From positions 1 through 9,942 of the forward strand of contig JBDNFP010000281.1 in the NCBI GenBank assembly GCA_041689775.1: 9,942 bases of DNA. Direction: 5' to 3'. Under the pieces are notes generated by a model. The model searched no databases. It saw only the letters and a program-made list of their open reading frames with translations, and was not told where the DNA came from. Position numbers and translations under genes: made by a program. The stretch is from JBDNFP01 sp041689775 (GTDB taxonomy: Bacteria; Bacteroidota; Bacteroidia; Cytophagales; Spirosomataceae). How positions within the stretch are numbered: position 1 is the stretch's first letter; the number at the start of each line of letters is the position of its first letter. Positions 1 through 6,000 of the stretch are shown piece after piece.

Positions 1-101
1 CGATTGCAGCGCCAACGCTGGTCGCCGTTGGGGCGGTGGCCGTTCTTGACCGTGTCGGAACTATCGCAATGGGGGCACAGGATGGGATGAGTATGTAGCA
101 T
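1..101 (-). CDS. IS1-family transposase, InsA-type N-terminal zinc-finger region (partial)
   Basis: Reading from an ATG at 101-99 towards the left edge gives 33 residues with no stop. The frame contains CPHC (residues 9-12), then VKNGHRPNGDQRWRC ending in Cys32. This is the IS1 InsA pattern: a CxxC pair, a basic KNG segment, a short Gln-Arg-aromatic-Arg turn and a third cysteine that normally begins a second CxxC. In IS1 the InsA part binds the terminal inverted repeats, and the catalytic DDE part (InsB) is made by frameshifting or, in some members, in one frame. Only the N-terminal zinc finger is visible, so the catalytic part, intactness and frameshift status are unknown. The codons are visibly richer in G and C than those of the neighbouring 262-534 gene, as expected for mobile DNA. 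Confidence 0.8.
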   Translation of the reverse strand, partial: MLHTHPILCPHCDSSDTVKNGHRPNGDQRWRCN

Positions 102-118
102 GACACCAATATAGCGAA

Positions 119-141
119 ATCAACCCATATAATCCATTACC
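119..141 (-). repeat. Putative IS1-type terminal inverted repeat (left end)
   Basis: The outermost 23 bases of the element, read from 141 to 119, keep the GGTnATG start and the TTGAT-type inner end of IS1 terminal repeats. IS1 terminal repeats are about 23 bp and are bound by InsA. The partner copy is outside the window, so this rests on resemblance to the known family end and on its position just upstream of the transposase start. Confidence 0.55.
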
Positions 142-261
142 CTTTATTTTAATATTTAGCTTCATTACTAATTTTGCCGCCTTGCTACATCCGAAAGGTG
201 ACGACCGGGCTACTATCATCGTCTAACACTTACCTTATCAGAATCTATAAAATTACGCGTT

Positions 262-534
262 ATGAACAAGAACATTGCCCAGTACGAAGTTGAAGATTTT
301 GTTTTAGAAGACTCCTTTCGCAATTGGGTTTTAGAATCAGACTCTCTTGATCATTTCTACTGGGAGGAATATCGTTCCAAAAACCCACAGCAAGGAAGCG
401 TCATCGAAACGGCTCGACACCTGATTGTGGTTTTAAATAGTTTGTATGACACTGCTCCTGATCCGGAAATAGTTAACTCCATCTGGCGAGCGATAGAAGC
501 TAAGATTAATGCTGAGCCAGTAGGAGCACATTAA
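262..534 (+). CDS. Short FecR-like protein (N-terminal module only), possible remnant of an anti-sigma factor
   Basis: This is a 90-residue soluble protein with no signal peptide or membrane segment. Its N-terminus (EVEDFVLEDSFRNWV, residues 9-23, then FYWEEY and a later ARHLIVVLNSL) matches the cytoplasmic N-terminal region of Bacteroidota FecR anti-sigma factors. That region typically reads VEDF-x-DDSF-xxWV, then FWxxW, a P-rich turn and an A-R-x-L helix. Full FecR proteins are around 300-400 residues, with a transmembrane helix and a periplasmic FecR domain, both absent here. No ECF sigma gene is visible upstream; the IS1 end lies 120 bases away. The frame is clean, ends in TAA at 532-534 and is followed at once by a strong hairpin. 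It could be a free-standing cytosolic regulator that binds a sigma factor, or the surviving 5' piece of a deleted fecR. No Shine-Dalgarno or TAnnTTTG promoter is evident upstream. Confidence 0.55.
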   Translation: MNKNIAQYEVEDFVLEDSFRNWVLESDSLDHFYWEEYRSKNPQQGSVIETARHLIVVLNSLYDTAPDPEIVNSIWRAIEAKINAEPVGAH

Positions 535-574
535 GTATAAGTTGGTGGCTTCAACACCACCAACTTATACTTAA
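531..574. terminator. Perfect 18-bp hairpin, bidirectional terminator between converging genes
   Basis: TTAAGTATAAGTTGGTGG (531-548) is followed by an 8-base loop (549-556) and its exact reverse complement at 557-574. The stem is closed by A/T-rich bases on both sides, so it can end transcription from the FecR-like gene on the left and the thioesterase on the right. The stop codon of the left gene (532-534) is inside the stem. Confidence 0.8.
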
Positions 575-617
575 ATATCTACCTTTTCTTAGCCTAACAG
601 TGCTACTTTGGCACCTG

Positions 618-1073
618 CTAGACGGGCAGTCGTACTCCGGTTTGAATAAGGTTAGAAGAACACTTTGCAATGATTTTACCTTCCGAAGCGACAATTTCGC
701 ACTCGCAATGAATAATGTTGCGGCCCGCCCTGACCACTTTGGAGTTAGCCGTTAATACCTCGCCCTCCCGGGCCGGATTCAGAAAATCACAGTTCAGGTT
801 TACCGAGGTATACCCAAACTCTCTTCCCATCGCAAAAACCATAGAACCAATTACCTCATCCATAATCGCTGAGGCAGCACCTCCGTGCAATACGCCCATC
901 GGATTGGTCATAGTATCCCTTACTAGAAATTCAACACTCATTACTCCGTATTCGACCGAACGTAACGTACCGTTAAGCCATCTACCGAGCGGCGAAATAC
1001 TGGAACTACTGTCATTTCCGATCTGAGAACGGAGAAATTCGAGGCGCGGATTCATGTGAGTAACATCACTCAT
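618..1073 (-). CDS. PaaI-family hotdog-fold acyl-CoA thioesterase
   Basis: This 151-residue single-domain hotdog protein probably hydrolyses a small acyl- or aryl-CoA thioester in the cytosol; the substrate cannot be told from sequence. The PaaI/YbgC signature is clear: GVLHGGAASAIMDEVIG (residues 60-76) holds the HGG turn and the acidic pair Asp72-Glu73 on the central helix, where the catalytic acid sits. It is followed by VNLNCDFLNPAREGE (91-105), the usual strand and turn in this family. The chosen start is the ATG at 1073; a GTG two codons upstream (1079) is in frame but adds only two residues, and a third candidate is Met7. The length is normal for the family. The gene stands alone, converging on the 262-534 gene and divergent from comA across about 175 bases. 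No catabolic (phenylacetate) genes are nearby, so the paaI symbol is not assigned. Confidence 0.85.
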   Translation of the reverse strand: MSDVTHMNPRLEFLRSQIGNDSSSSISPLGRWLNGTLRSVEYGVMSVEFLVRDTMTNPMGVLHGGAASAIMDEVIGSMVFAMGREFGYTSVNLNCDFLNPAREGEVLTANSKVVRAGRNIIHCECEIVASEGKIIAKCSSNLIQTGVRLPV

Positions 1074-1181
1074 TTGCACAACATAGGTTTAGTAAAACTA
1101 ATAGTAAGAGTGACCATTTATAAGCAAAATAGGAATAAACATAGAATAACTACCCAATTAGGACCAATTTCCTGTATTTTA

Positions 1182-1214
1182 TTGTGTATGTATTCGAGGT
1201 TATTGCTATCTTTG
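1182..1214 (+). promoter_or_regulatory. Candidate Bacteroidota-type promoter for comA-dedA
   Basis: TATCTTTG at 1207-1214 is an exact match to the Bacteroidota primary-sigma -7 element TAnnTTTG. A TTG (1182-1184), preceded by TTTA, lies 22 bases upstream in the place of the -33 element. A start near 1220 would leave a leader of about 30 bases before the ATG at 1250. This is pattern matching only. Confidence 0.55.
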
Positions 1215-1249
1215 AAAGATTATAAACCGTCTTTTCATTCCTCTAATAT

Positions 1250-2044
1250 ATGAATTATAATCTATCACAAATACCCGACCGCACCGTTAAGCCTCGCCAG
1301 GACGGTATTACTATGGTTATGGATAAGGGATTGAGTGTTCGGGAAATTGAAGATATGCTTTCTGTTTCCGAACCTCATATTGATATTGTAAAGCTTGGCT
1401 GGGCTACCTCCTTCGTTACGCCCAACCTGGACGCAAAGCTGGATGCCTACCGTAGCGCAAACATTCCGTACTACTTTGGTGGAACGCTTTTTGAAGCTTT
1501 CGTCGTGCGAAATCAATTTGACGACTTTCGGCGTCTGATTGATCGCTATAAGCTCCAATATGCCGAAGTTTCGGATGGCTCCGTAGAAATGCCACAAGAC
1601 GTTAAATGTGAATATATCCGTACATTAGCCCAGCAGGTAACCGTCCTTTCTGAGGTTGGATCCAAGGATGAAGAGAAAATTATACCTCCCTACAAATGGA
1701 TTCAGCTGATGCGTGCCGAACTTGACGCTGGTGCCTGGAAAGTAATTGGCGAGGCTCGCGAATCCGGAAACGTAGGTTTGTTCCGTTCAAGTGGCGAAGT
1801 GCGGCAGGGACTGGTAGAAGAAATTCTAACCCAGATTCCCAGCGAGAAAATTTTATGGGAAGCACCCCAAAAGTCGCAACAGGTTTGGTTCGTGAAGCTC
1901 CTGGGAGCCAACGTCAACTTGGGTAATATTGCAACCAATGATTTGATCCCGCTCGAAACTATTCGTCTGGGACTTCGTGGTGATACTTTTTCACACTTCC
2001 TTAATTCAAAAACCAGAAATAAATGGAAATTATCAGCCAAGTAA
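1250..2044 (+). CDS. comA: Phosphosulfolactate synthase (ComA family)
   Basis: This 264-residue TIM-barrel enzyme is expected to add sulfite to phosphoenolpyruvate, giving (R)-2-phospho-3-sulfolactate (EC 4.4.1.19). Conserved ComA blocks appear in order: KPRQDGITMVMDKGL (14-28), DIVKLGW (45-51), GGTLFE (77-82), AEVSDGS (105-111), LSEVGSKDE (133-141), EARESG (168-173), ILWEAPQK (201-208), and NVNLGNI leading to DLIPLETIRLGLRGD (231-245). Length is normal and the family's conserved charged residues are present. In methanogens the product feeds coenzyme M; no other coenzyme M gene is here. In Bacteroidota a plausible fate is sulfolactate, sulfopyruvate or cysteate, the last being a precursor of capnine-type sulfonolipids, but that is inference. 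The last 22 bases overlap dedA in another frame, which points to co-transcription and translational coupling. A good TAnnTTTG promoter lies just upstream. Confidence 0.92.
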   Translation: MNYNLSQIPDRTVKPRQDGITMVMDKGLSVREIEDMLSVSEPHIDIVKLGWATSFVTPNLDAKLDAYRSANIPYYFGGTLFEAFVVRNQFDDFRRLIDRYKLQYAEVSDGSVEMPQDVKCEYIRTLAQQVTVLSEVGSKDEEKIIPPYKWIQLMRAELDAGAWKVIGEARESGNVGLFRSSGEVRQGLVEEILTQIPSEKILWEAPQKSQQVWFVKLLGANVNLGNIATNDLIPLETIRLGLRGDTFSHFLNSKTRNKWKLSAK

Positions 2045-2676
2045 TTGACTTCTTTCTACACCTTGATAAGCATCTTTTTGATATTATCAATGAATACGGG
2101 ACACTCACCTATCTAATTCTATTTCTGATTGTTTTTACAGAAACAGGGCTGGTGTTTATGCCGCTGCTACCGGGAGACTCACTACTATTTGCGGCAGGAG
2201 CCCTGGCGGCGTCAACGGGAGCACTAAATGTCTGGCTCATTATTATACTTCTGATCATTGCGGCCCTACTTGGCGACAACGTCAATTATTTCGTAGGCAA
2301 ATTTCTCGGGGCAAAAATCAAAGAACGCAAACAGATACTTTTTTTAAAGAAGGAGTATCTCGAACGAACAGAAGATTTTTATGAAAGGCACGGTGGCAAA
2401 ACAGTGATTATGGCTCGTTTTATTCCAATTATCCGCACGGTAGCGCCCTTTGTCGCAGGAGCCGGAAGCATGAAATACTCTAAGTACATTTTATTCTGTG
2501 TAGCAGGCGCATTACTGTGGGTGCCTACACTCACTCTGGCTGGGTACTTCCTGGGAAATATTCCGATTGTGAAAAATAACTTTGAAATTGTCATCTTTGG
2601 GGTAATTGGGATTTCAGTTGTACCAATTATCTGGGGATACATTAAATCAAAATTTTCTTCCCCAACGGCTGCCTGA
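2023..2676 (+). CDS. DedA-family (VTT/SNARE-associated) inner-membrane protein
   Basis: This 217-residue polytopic membrane protein belongs to a family that includes undecaprenyl-phosphate and phospholipid flippases and is linked to membrane-potential and envelope homeostasis. Family marks are visible: FTETGLVFMPLLPGDSLLFAAG (split here at 38-53 and 54-59), GDNVNYFVGKFLG (84-96), and FYERHGGKTVIMARFIPI with RT and PF following (119-143). The last includes the conserved Arg-Phe-x-Pro and the buried Arg138. Hydrophobic stretches lie near 29-48, 52-82, 155-178 and 186-206, fitting a re-entrant-loop DedA fold. The ATG at 2023 lies inside comA, giving a 22-base overlap. It is the natural start because the family N-terminus begins just before the first helix. 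A strong terminator follows 27 bases after the stop. The transported lipid is unknown. Confidence 0.9.
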   Translation: MEIISQVIDFFLHLDKHLFDIINEYGTLTYLILFLIVFTETGLVFMPLLPGDSLLFAAGALAASTGALNVWLIIILLIIAALLGDNVNYFVGKFLGAKIKERKQILFLKKEYLERTEDFYERHGGKTVIMARFIPIIRTVAPFVAGAGSMKYSKYILFCVAGALLWVPTLTLAGYFLGNIPIVKNNFEIVIFGVIGISVVPIIWGYIKSKFSSPTAA

Positions 2677-2703
2677 TTAACACCTTCTATACCGTATAAT
2701 ATG

Positions 2704-2738
2704 TAAAGACCCTGGCCATAAAAGGACCAGGGTCTTTA
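2704..2738 (+). terminator. Intrinsic terminator after comA-dedA
   Basis: TAAAGACCCTGG (2704-2715) pairs exactly with CCAGGGTCTTTA (2727-2738) around an 11-base loop. The GC core and the TTTA on the 3' arm make a standard factor-independent terminator 27 bases after the dedA stop. The A-rich 5' arm could let it act on the other strand, but no gene converges on it. Confidence 0.85.
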
Positions 2739-2742
2739 TGAT

Positions 2743-2758
2743 TTCGGAACGTTTCGAA
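2743..2758. repeat. Near-palindrome, possible operator upstream of aroE
   Basis: TTCGGAACGTTTCGAA is a 16-bp palindrome with one mismatched position pair (bases 5 and 12). It lies just after the dedA terminator and about 135 bases before the aroE start. Its symmetry suits binding of a dimeric regulator, but one short palindrome can arise by chance and no regulator is identified. Confidence 0.2.
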
Positions 2759-2893
2759 CCACTTCCTCGTACAGCTCATTATTTAATTCACTAATTTACG
2801 GACCGGATTACTTACTGCTCAATTCATGCAGAAAGAGTGTCCTTTTTTTTTACTACACCCAAGGGTACTATTCTGAAACAACAACCTAAGCTT

Positions 2894-3667
2894 ATGAACC
2901 TTTACGGCCTTATTGGATACCCTTTGTCGCATTCATTTTCGAAGCGCTACTTCGCAGAAAAGTTTACCCGAGAACGGATAACGGATAGCCGCTACGATTT
3001 ATACGAGTTAAGTGATATTCGCAAAGTGACAACATTACTCACCCAAACTCCTAATCTGCAAGGACTCAATGTTACAATCCCTTACAAGCAAGCAATCATT
3101 CCCTACCTTGATGATTTAGACGAAGCCTCCGCCGGCCGCATCGGTGCCGTCAATACAATCCGGGTGTTTGCCGACGGTAGTACCAAAGGATACAACACCG
3201 ACTACTATGGTTTCAGGCAATCGCTGGAAGAATGGCTCGACCATCGGGGTGAATCCTGCGCCAATCTGAAAGCTCTGGTACTGGGTACTGGCGGTGCGTC
3301 TAAGGCCGTTACCGCCGCACTTACTGACCTGGAAGCTCCGTTCCAGCTTATTTCCCGCACTAGTAGCGAGGGTATACTAAGCTATGAGGACCTAACGGAA
3401 GAAATTATGCAAGAGTATCGGCTAATCATCAATACCACGCCACTTGGTATGCATCCCAAGGTTGACGCCGCCCCTCCTATTCCTTATCAATTCATCAATC
3501 ATCATCATTTCTTGTATGATCTGGTGTATAACCCATTAGAAACTGAGTTTTTGCAGAAAGGTGAAAAACAAGGCGCCGCCACACATGGAGGAATCAAAAT
3601 GCTACAACTACAAGCCGAAAAAGCATGGGAAATCTGGACAATGGAAATTGATTTATGGAATCGATAA
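2894..3667 (+). CDS. aroE: Shikimate dehydrogenase
   Basis: This 257-residue cytosolic enzyme reduces 3-dehydroshikimate to shikimate with NADPH in the aromatic amino acid pathway. The substrate site is clear: PLSHSFS (10-16), LNVTIPYK (58-65) with the catalytic Lys65, AVNTI (85-89) and GYNTDYYGF (99-107) with the catalytic Asp103. The nucleotide-binding glycine loop is LGTGGASKAV (130-139), followed by NTTPLGM (180-186), YDLVYNPLET (208-217) and GGIKMLQLQA (232-241) with the conserved Gln240. The start is the ATG at 2894, because MNLYGLIGYPLSHS is the typical family N-terminus. An in-frame GTG at 2837 would add 19 residues, including a run of Phe from a T9 tract, that match no family feature. 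The last 13 bases overlap nagA in another frame. Confidence 0.95.
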   Translation: MNLYGLIGYPLSHSFSKRYFAEKFTRERITDSRYDLYELSDIRKVTTLLTQTPNLQGLNVTIPYKQAIIPYLDDLDEASAGRIGAVNTIRVFADGSTKGYNTDYYGFRQSLEEWLDHRGESCANLKALVLGTGGASKAVTAALTDLEAPFQLISRTSSEGILSYEDLTEEIMQEYRLIINTTPLGMHPKVDAAPPIPYQFINHHHFLYDLVYNPLETEFLQKGEKQGAATHGGIKMLQLQAEKAWEIWTMEIDLWNR

Positions 3668-4791
3668 TACTTACAAACGCAATCATTTTTACCGGAGAAG
3701 CACAGCTAACCGACCACGCTTTGTGGATGGAAAATGGTAAAATAAAAGCTGTACTCCCAACATCAGAAATACCTCAGGGCGAGAATATTCGGGATATGCA
3801 AGGTGCCTGGCTGGTGCCTGGTTTTATTGATTTTCAACTCTACGGCGGAGATAGTGGTTTTCTAACGCGTGATGGTTCGGTGGAATCACTGGATAATATG
3901 TACAGAACCCACCTATCCGATGGTACTACTACTATAGTACCGACCGTATACTCCACTACCAAGGAGCGAATTCTTGCCGCTATTGCTGCGGTGGAAGAGT
4001 ACTGGAAGCAAGGAAGACTCGGCGTTGCAGGTTTGCACGTAGAAGGGCCTTTCCTCAACCCAATAAAGCGGGGTGCCCACAGTGATAAAATGGTACGCCC
4101 CCCCAGCCATGAAGAAATAGAGGAACTACTCGAAAAGGGAAAAGATGTAGTGAAAGTACTAACCATAGCCCCAGAGTGCTTTGATGATTCACTTCTGGAA
4201 CTCTTGAAGCAAAGCAACTGGGCCATCGCGGCCGGACATACCAATGCTACCTCTGCGGAACTGAATACCTACTTCGATAAGGGCTTTAACCTCATTACCC
4301 ACCTATACAACGCCATGCGGCCGCTCGAAAGTCGTGAACTTGGGGTGGTAGGTACCGTGTTTGATCGGGACGATGTACACGCCAGTATCATCGTTGATGG
4401 CCACCACTGTGAATTTGGCGCAGTACGCATCGCCAAGAAACTCCTAGGCGACCGACTTTTCCTGATTTCGGACGCAACTTTTGCCAAGTACCAAGGTACC
4501 CGATTTGAATTTGAGGGCTTTACGATTAATTATAATGGAGAACGCTTTCTAAACGATGATGGACTATTGGCCGGGTCGTGCATCACACTATTGGACGCTG
4601 TTCGTAACTGTATCAGGAAGGTAGGTATATCTCCGGAGGAAACGTTCCGGATGGCTTCGGCCTATCCCGCCCGACACTTGGGCATGAACCATCAAATAGG
4701 GTATCTCAAACCCGGTTTTTTGGCAAATGTAGTAGCACTTTCACCTGACCTTGCCCTACAGCAAGTCTGGGCTGAGGGGCAGACGGTGTAA
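3655..4791 (+). CDS. nagA: N-acetylglucosamine-6-phosphate deacetylase
   Basis: This 378-residue amidohydrolase-superfamily enzyme removes acetate from GlcNAc-6-phosphate (EC 3.5.1.25), linking cell-wall recycling or chitin breakdown to glucosamine-6-phosphate. Motifs occur in order: LVPGFIDFQLYGG (53-65), where Gln61 replaces the usual metal-binding His as in E. coli NagA; GLHVEGPFLNP with metal ligand Glu130; AGHTNATS with His195; THLYNAMRPL with His216 and the substrate-contacting NAM; VDGHHCE (248-253); LISDATF with the catalytic Asp273; and LAGSCITLLDAVRNC (305-319). The length is normal. It starts inside the 3' end of aroE (13-base overlap), suggesting translational coupling although the pathways are unrelated. 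Its 3' end overlaps ribD tail to tail by 36 bases. No nagB or transporter is present in the window. Confidence 0.94.
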   Translation: MESIILTNAIIFTGEAQLTDHALWMENGKIKAVLPTSEIPQGENIRDMQGAWLVPGFIDFQLYGGDSGFLTRDGSVESLDNMYRTHLSDGTTTIVPTVYSTTKERILAAIAAVEEYWKQGRLGVAGLHVEGPFLNPIKRGAHSDKMVRPPSHEEIEELLEKGKDVVKVLTIAPECFDDSLLELLKQSNWAIAAGHTNATSAELNTYFDKGFNLITHLYNAMRPLESRELGVVGTVFDRDDVHASIIVDGHHCEFGAVRIAKKLLGDRLFLISDATFAKYQGTRFEFEGFTINYNGERFLNDDGLLAGSCITLLDAVRNCIRKVGISPEETFRMASAYPARHLGMNHQIGYLKPGFLANVVALSPDLALQQVWAEGQTV

Positions 4792-5871
4792 TCCTACTTG
4801 GCTTTGGACGTTTTCATAGAATGTCCAGTAATCACCTTCCACGATTTCTGAATGCGTTAAAGCTCCGGCAACGGTCGGGGCTTTAATTCCTGACCCCAGT
4901 AAATCCTTACCCTGGCAGCGACGGATTTCGTCCCAAAGTCCTGCCTGTATAAATGCTTGTAAAACCTGAGCCCCACCTTCTACCAACACGGATTGTATTT
5001 TACGGTTGTGCAAGTCAGTTAATACTTGATTTAGCTCGTCGTTATTTTTTTTTAGTATATCATACGAAACTGCATGATTAACTGCATACCGCTCGGGCAC
5101 CTCCCCTATTCCGTTTTGCTGTTCGTAATTATATACAATGGTCGGTTGGGATTGATCATAAATATGAAGTGAGGAAGGTAGTGATAAAGAGCGGTCCAGC
5201 ACTACCCGCACCGGATCATGACCGTTCCAAAGCCGTACGTTCAACCGGGGATTATCTGTAAGTGCAGTTTGCCGCCCCACCAAAATGGCATCCTCCTCAG
5301 AGCGCCACCGATGTACCCGCGTTGATGAATAGATGTTACTGATTTGAATCGGTGATCCATCCTCTTTTGCGATAAAACCATCGGCAGTTTCGGCCCATTT
5401 TAGAATAACATAGGGTCTTTTTTTGGCAAAGTAAGTAAAGAAACGAGCATTGAGTTTTGTACCAAAAGTGGTAAGCAAACCACTTTCTACCTTGATACCT
5501 GCTTCCCTCAGCGTGGCTATACCACGGCCAGCCACCAAAGGATTAGGATCGTCGTTGGCAATAACCACCCGCTTTATTTTCTTCTCAATCAACAGTCCGG
5601 CGCAGGGAGGTGTTTTCCCAAAGTGTGAACAAGGTTCGAGCGTGACGTAGGCTGTTACTTCCGAAAGTAGTGATTCATTCCCTCGCCTGATGGCGTCGCG
5701 CACCGCGTGTGCCTCCGCGTGAGGGCCACCATAATGCTGATGCCACCCTTCCCCAACAATACGACCGTCGGTAACAAGTACACAACCCACCATAGGGTTA
5801 GGGCTAACCGTTCCCCGACCATGTTCAGCTAGCTGAAAAGCCCGCTGCATATACAGTTCTTCTTGTGTCAT
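4756..5871 (-). CDS. ribD: Bifunctional riboflavin biosynthesis protein RibD (deaminase/reductase)
   Basis: This 371-residue cytosolic enzyme carries out two consecutive steps of riboflavin synthesis: deamination of the GTP-derived pyrimidine, then NADPH reduction of the ribosyl side chain. The N-terminal zinc deaminase has SPNPMVGCVLV (23-33), GGPHAEAHAV with His51 and catalytic Glu53, and LEPCSHFGKTPPC with zinc ligands Cys81 and Cys90. The C-terminal DHFR-like reductase starts near residue 150 (RPYVILKWAETADGFIA), continues through HRWRSEEDAILVGRQTALTDNP (187-208) and ends with LVEGGAQVLQAFI (296-308). The ATG at 5871 is preferred because MTQEELYMQRAFQLA is the usual beginning; an ATG at 5892 would add seven residues. 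The coding strand holds an A9 run (5053-5045) that does not break the frame. No FMN riboswitch is evident upstream. It is divergent from prmC and overlaps nagA at the 3' ends. Confidence 0.95.
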   Translation of the reverse strand: MTQEELYMQRAFQLAEHGRGTVSPNPMVGCVLVTDGRIVGEGWHQHYGGPHAEAHAVRDAIRRGNESLLSEVTAYVTLEPCSHFGKTPPCAGLLIEKKIKRVVIANDDPNPLVAGRGIATLREAGIKVESGLLTTFGTKLNARFFTYFAKKRPYVILKWAETADGFIAKEDGSPIQISNIYSSTRVHRWRSEEDAILVGRQTALTDNPRLNVRLWNGHDPVRVVLDRSLSLPSSLHIYDQSQPTIVYNYEQQNGIGEVPERYAVNHAVSYDILKKNNDELNQVLTDLHNRKIQSVLVEGGAQVLQAFIQAGLWDEIRRCQGKDLLGSGIKAPTVAGALTHSEIVEGDYWTFYENVQSQVGLHRLPLSPDLL

Positions 5872-6000
5872 TCTATAACTATAAAGGCGCATTCAGAACC
5901 ATCAATTGGTCGGTGTCTCAATAAAACTTACGACCCCAGGTTCACCGTCTGTGCTAAATTTACTAACTTTCCTGCCAAAGAAATCGAAATCATCTTGATC

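Larger units (their letters stand above)
1..141 (-). mobile_element. IS1-family insertion sequence, left end only (continues off the window)
   Basis: Read on the minus strand, the element starts at 141 with GGTAATGGATTATATGGG. This resembles the IS1 left inverted repeat, which begins GGTGATGC and has a GATTT stretch at the same distance. A transposase start codon follows 41 bases inside the end, close to the spacing in IS1. The opposite end and the target-site duplication lie outside the window, so the exact boundary (141 or 142) and completeness cannot be confirmed. The match to IS1 is from memory of the family, not an alignment. Confidence 0.75.

Noticed and set aside
1056..1253. A 65-codon plus-strand open frame covering the thioesterase-comA gap
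   Set aside because: It starts antisense within the thioesterase, has no recognisable motif, and runs across the comA promoter. The composition looks like translated intergenic DNA.
2837..2893. A GTG-started extension of aroE by 19 codons
   Set aside because: The added residues come from a T9 tract and do not resemble any shikimate dehydrogenase. The ATG at 2894 begins exactly at the conserved family N-terminus.
3840..4244. A long minus-strand open frame antisense to nagA
   Set aside because: It is a Ser-rich shadow of the nagA reading frame without motifs, while nagA is unmistakable on the plus strand.
5863..6000. An ATG-started extension of prmC by 46 codons
   Set aside because: It would overlap the ribD start, match nothing in the PrmC family and fill the only space available for the divergent promoters.
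5872..6000. A possible FMN riboswitch ahead of ribD
   Set aside because: The 129-base gap shows none of the conserved RFN-element boxes, and ribD lies close to a divergent gene.
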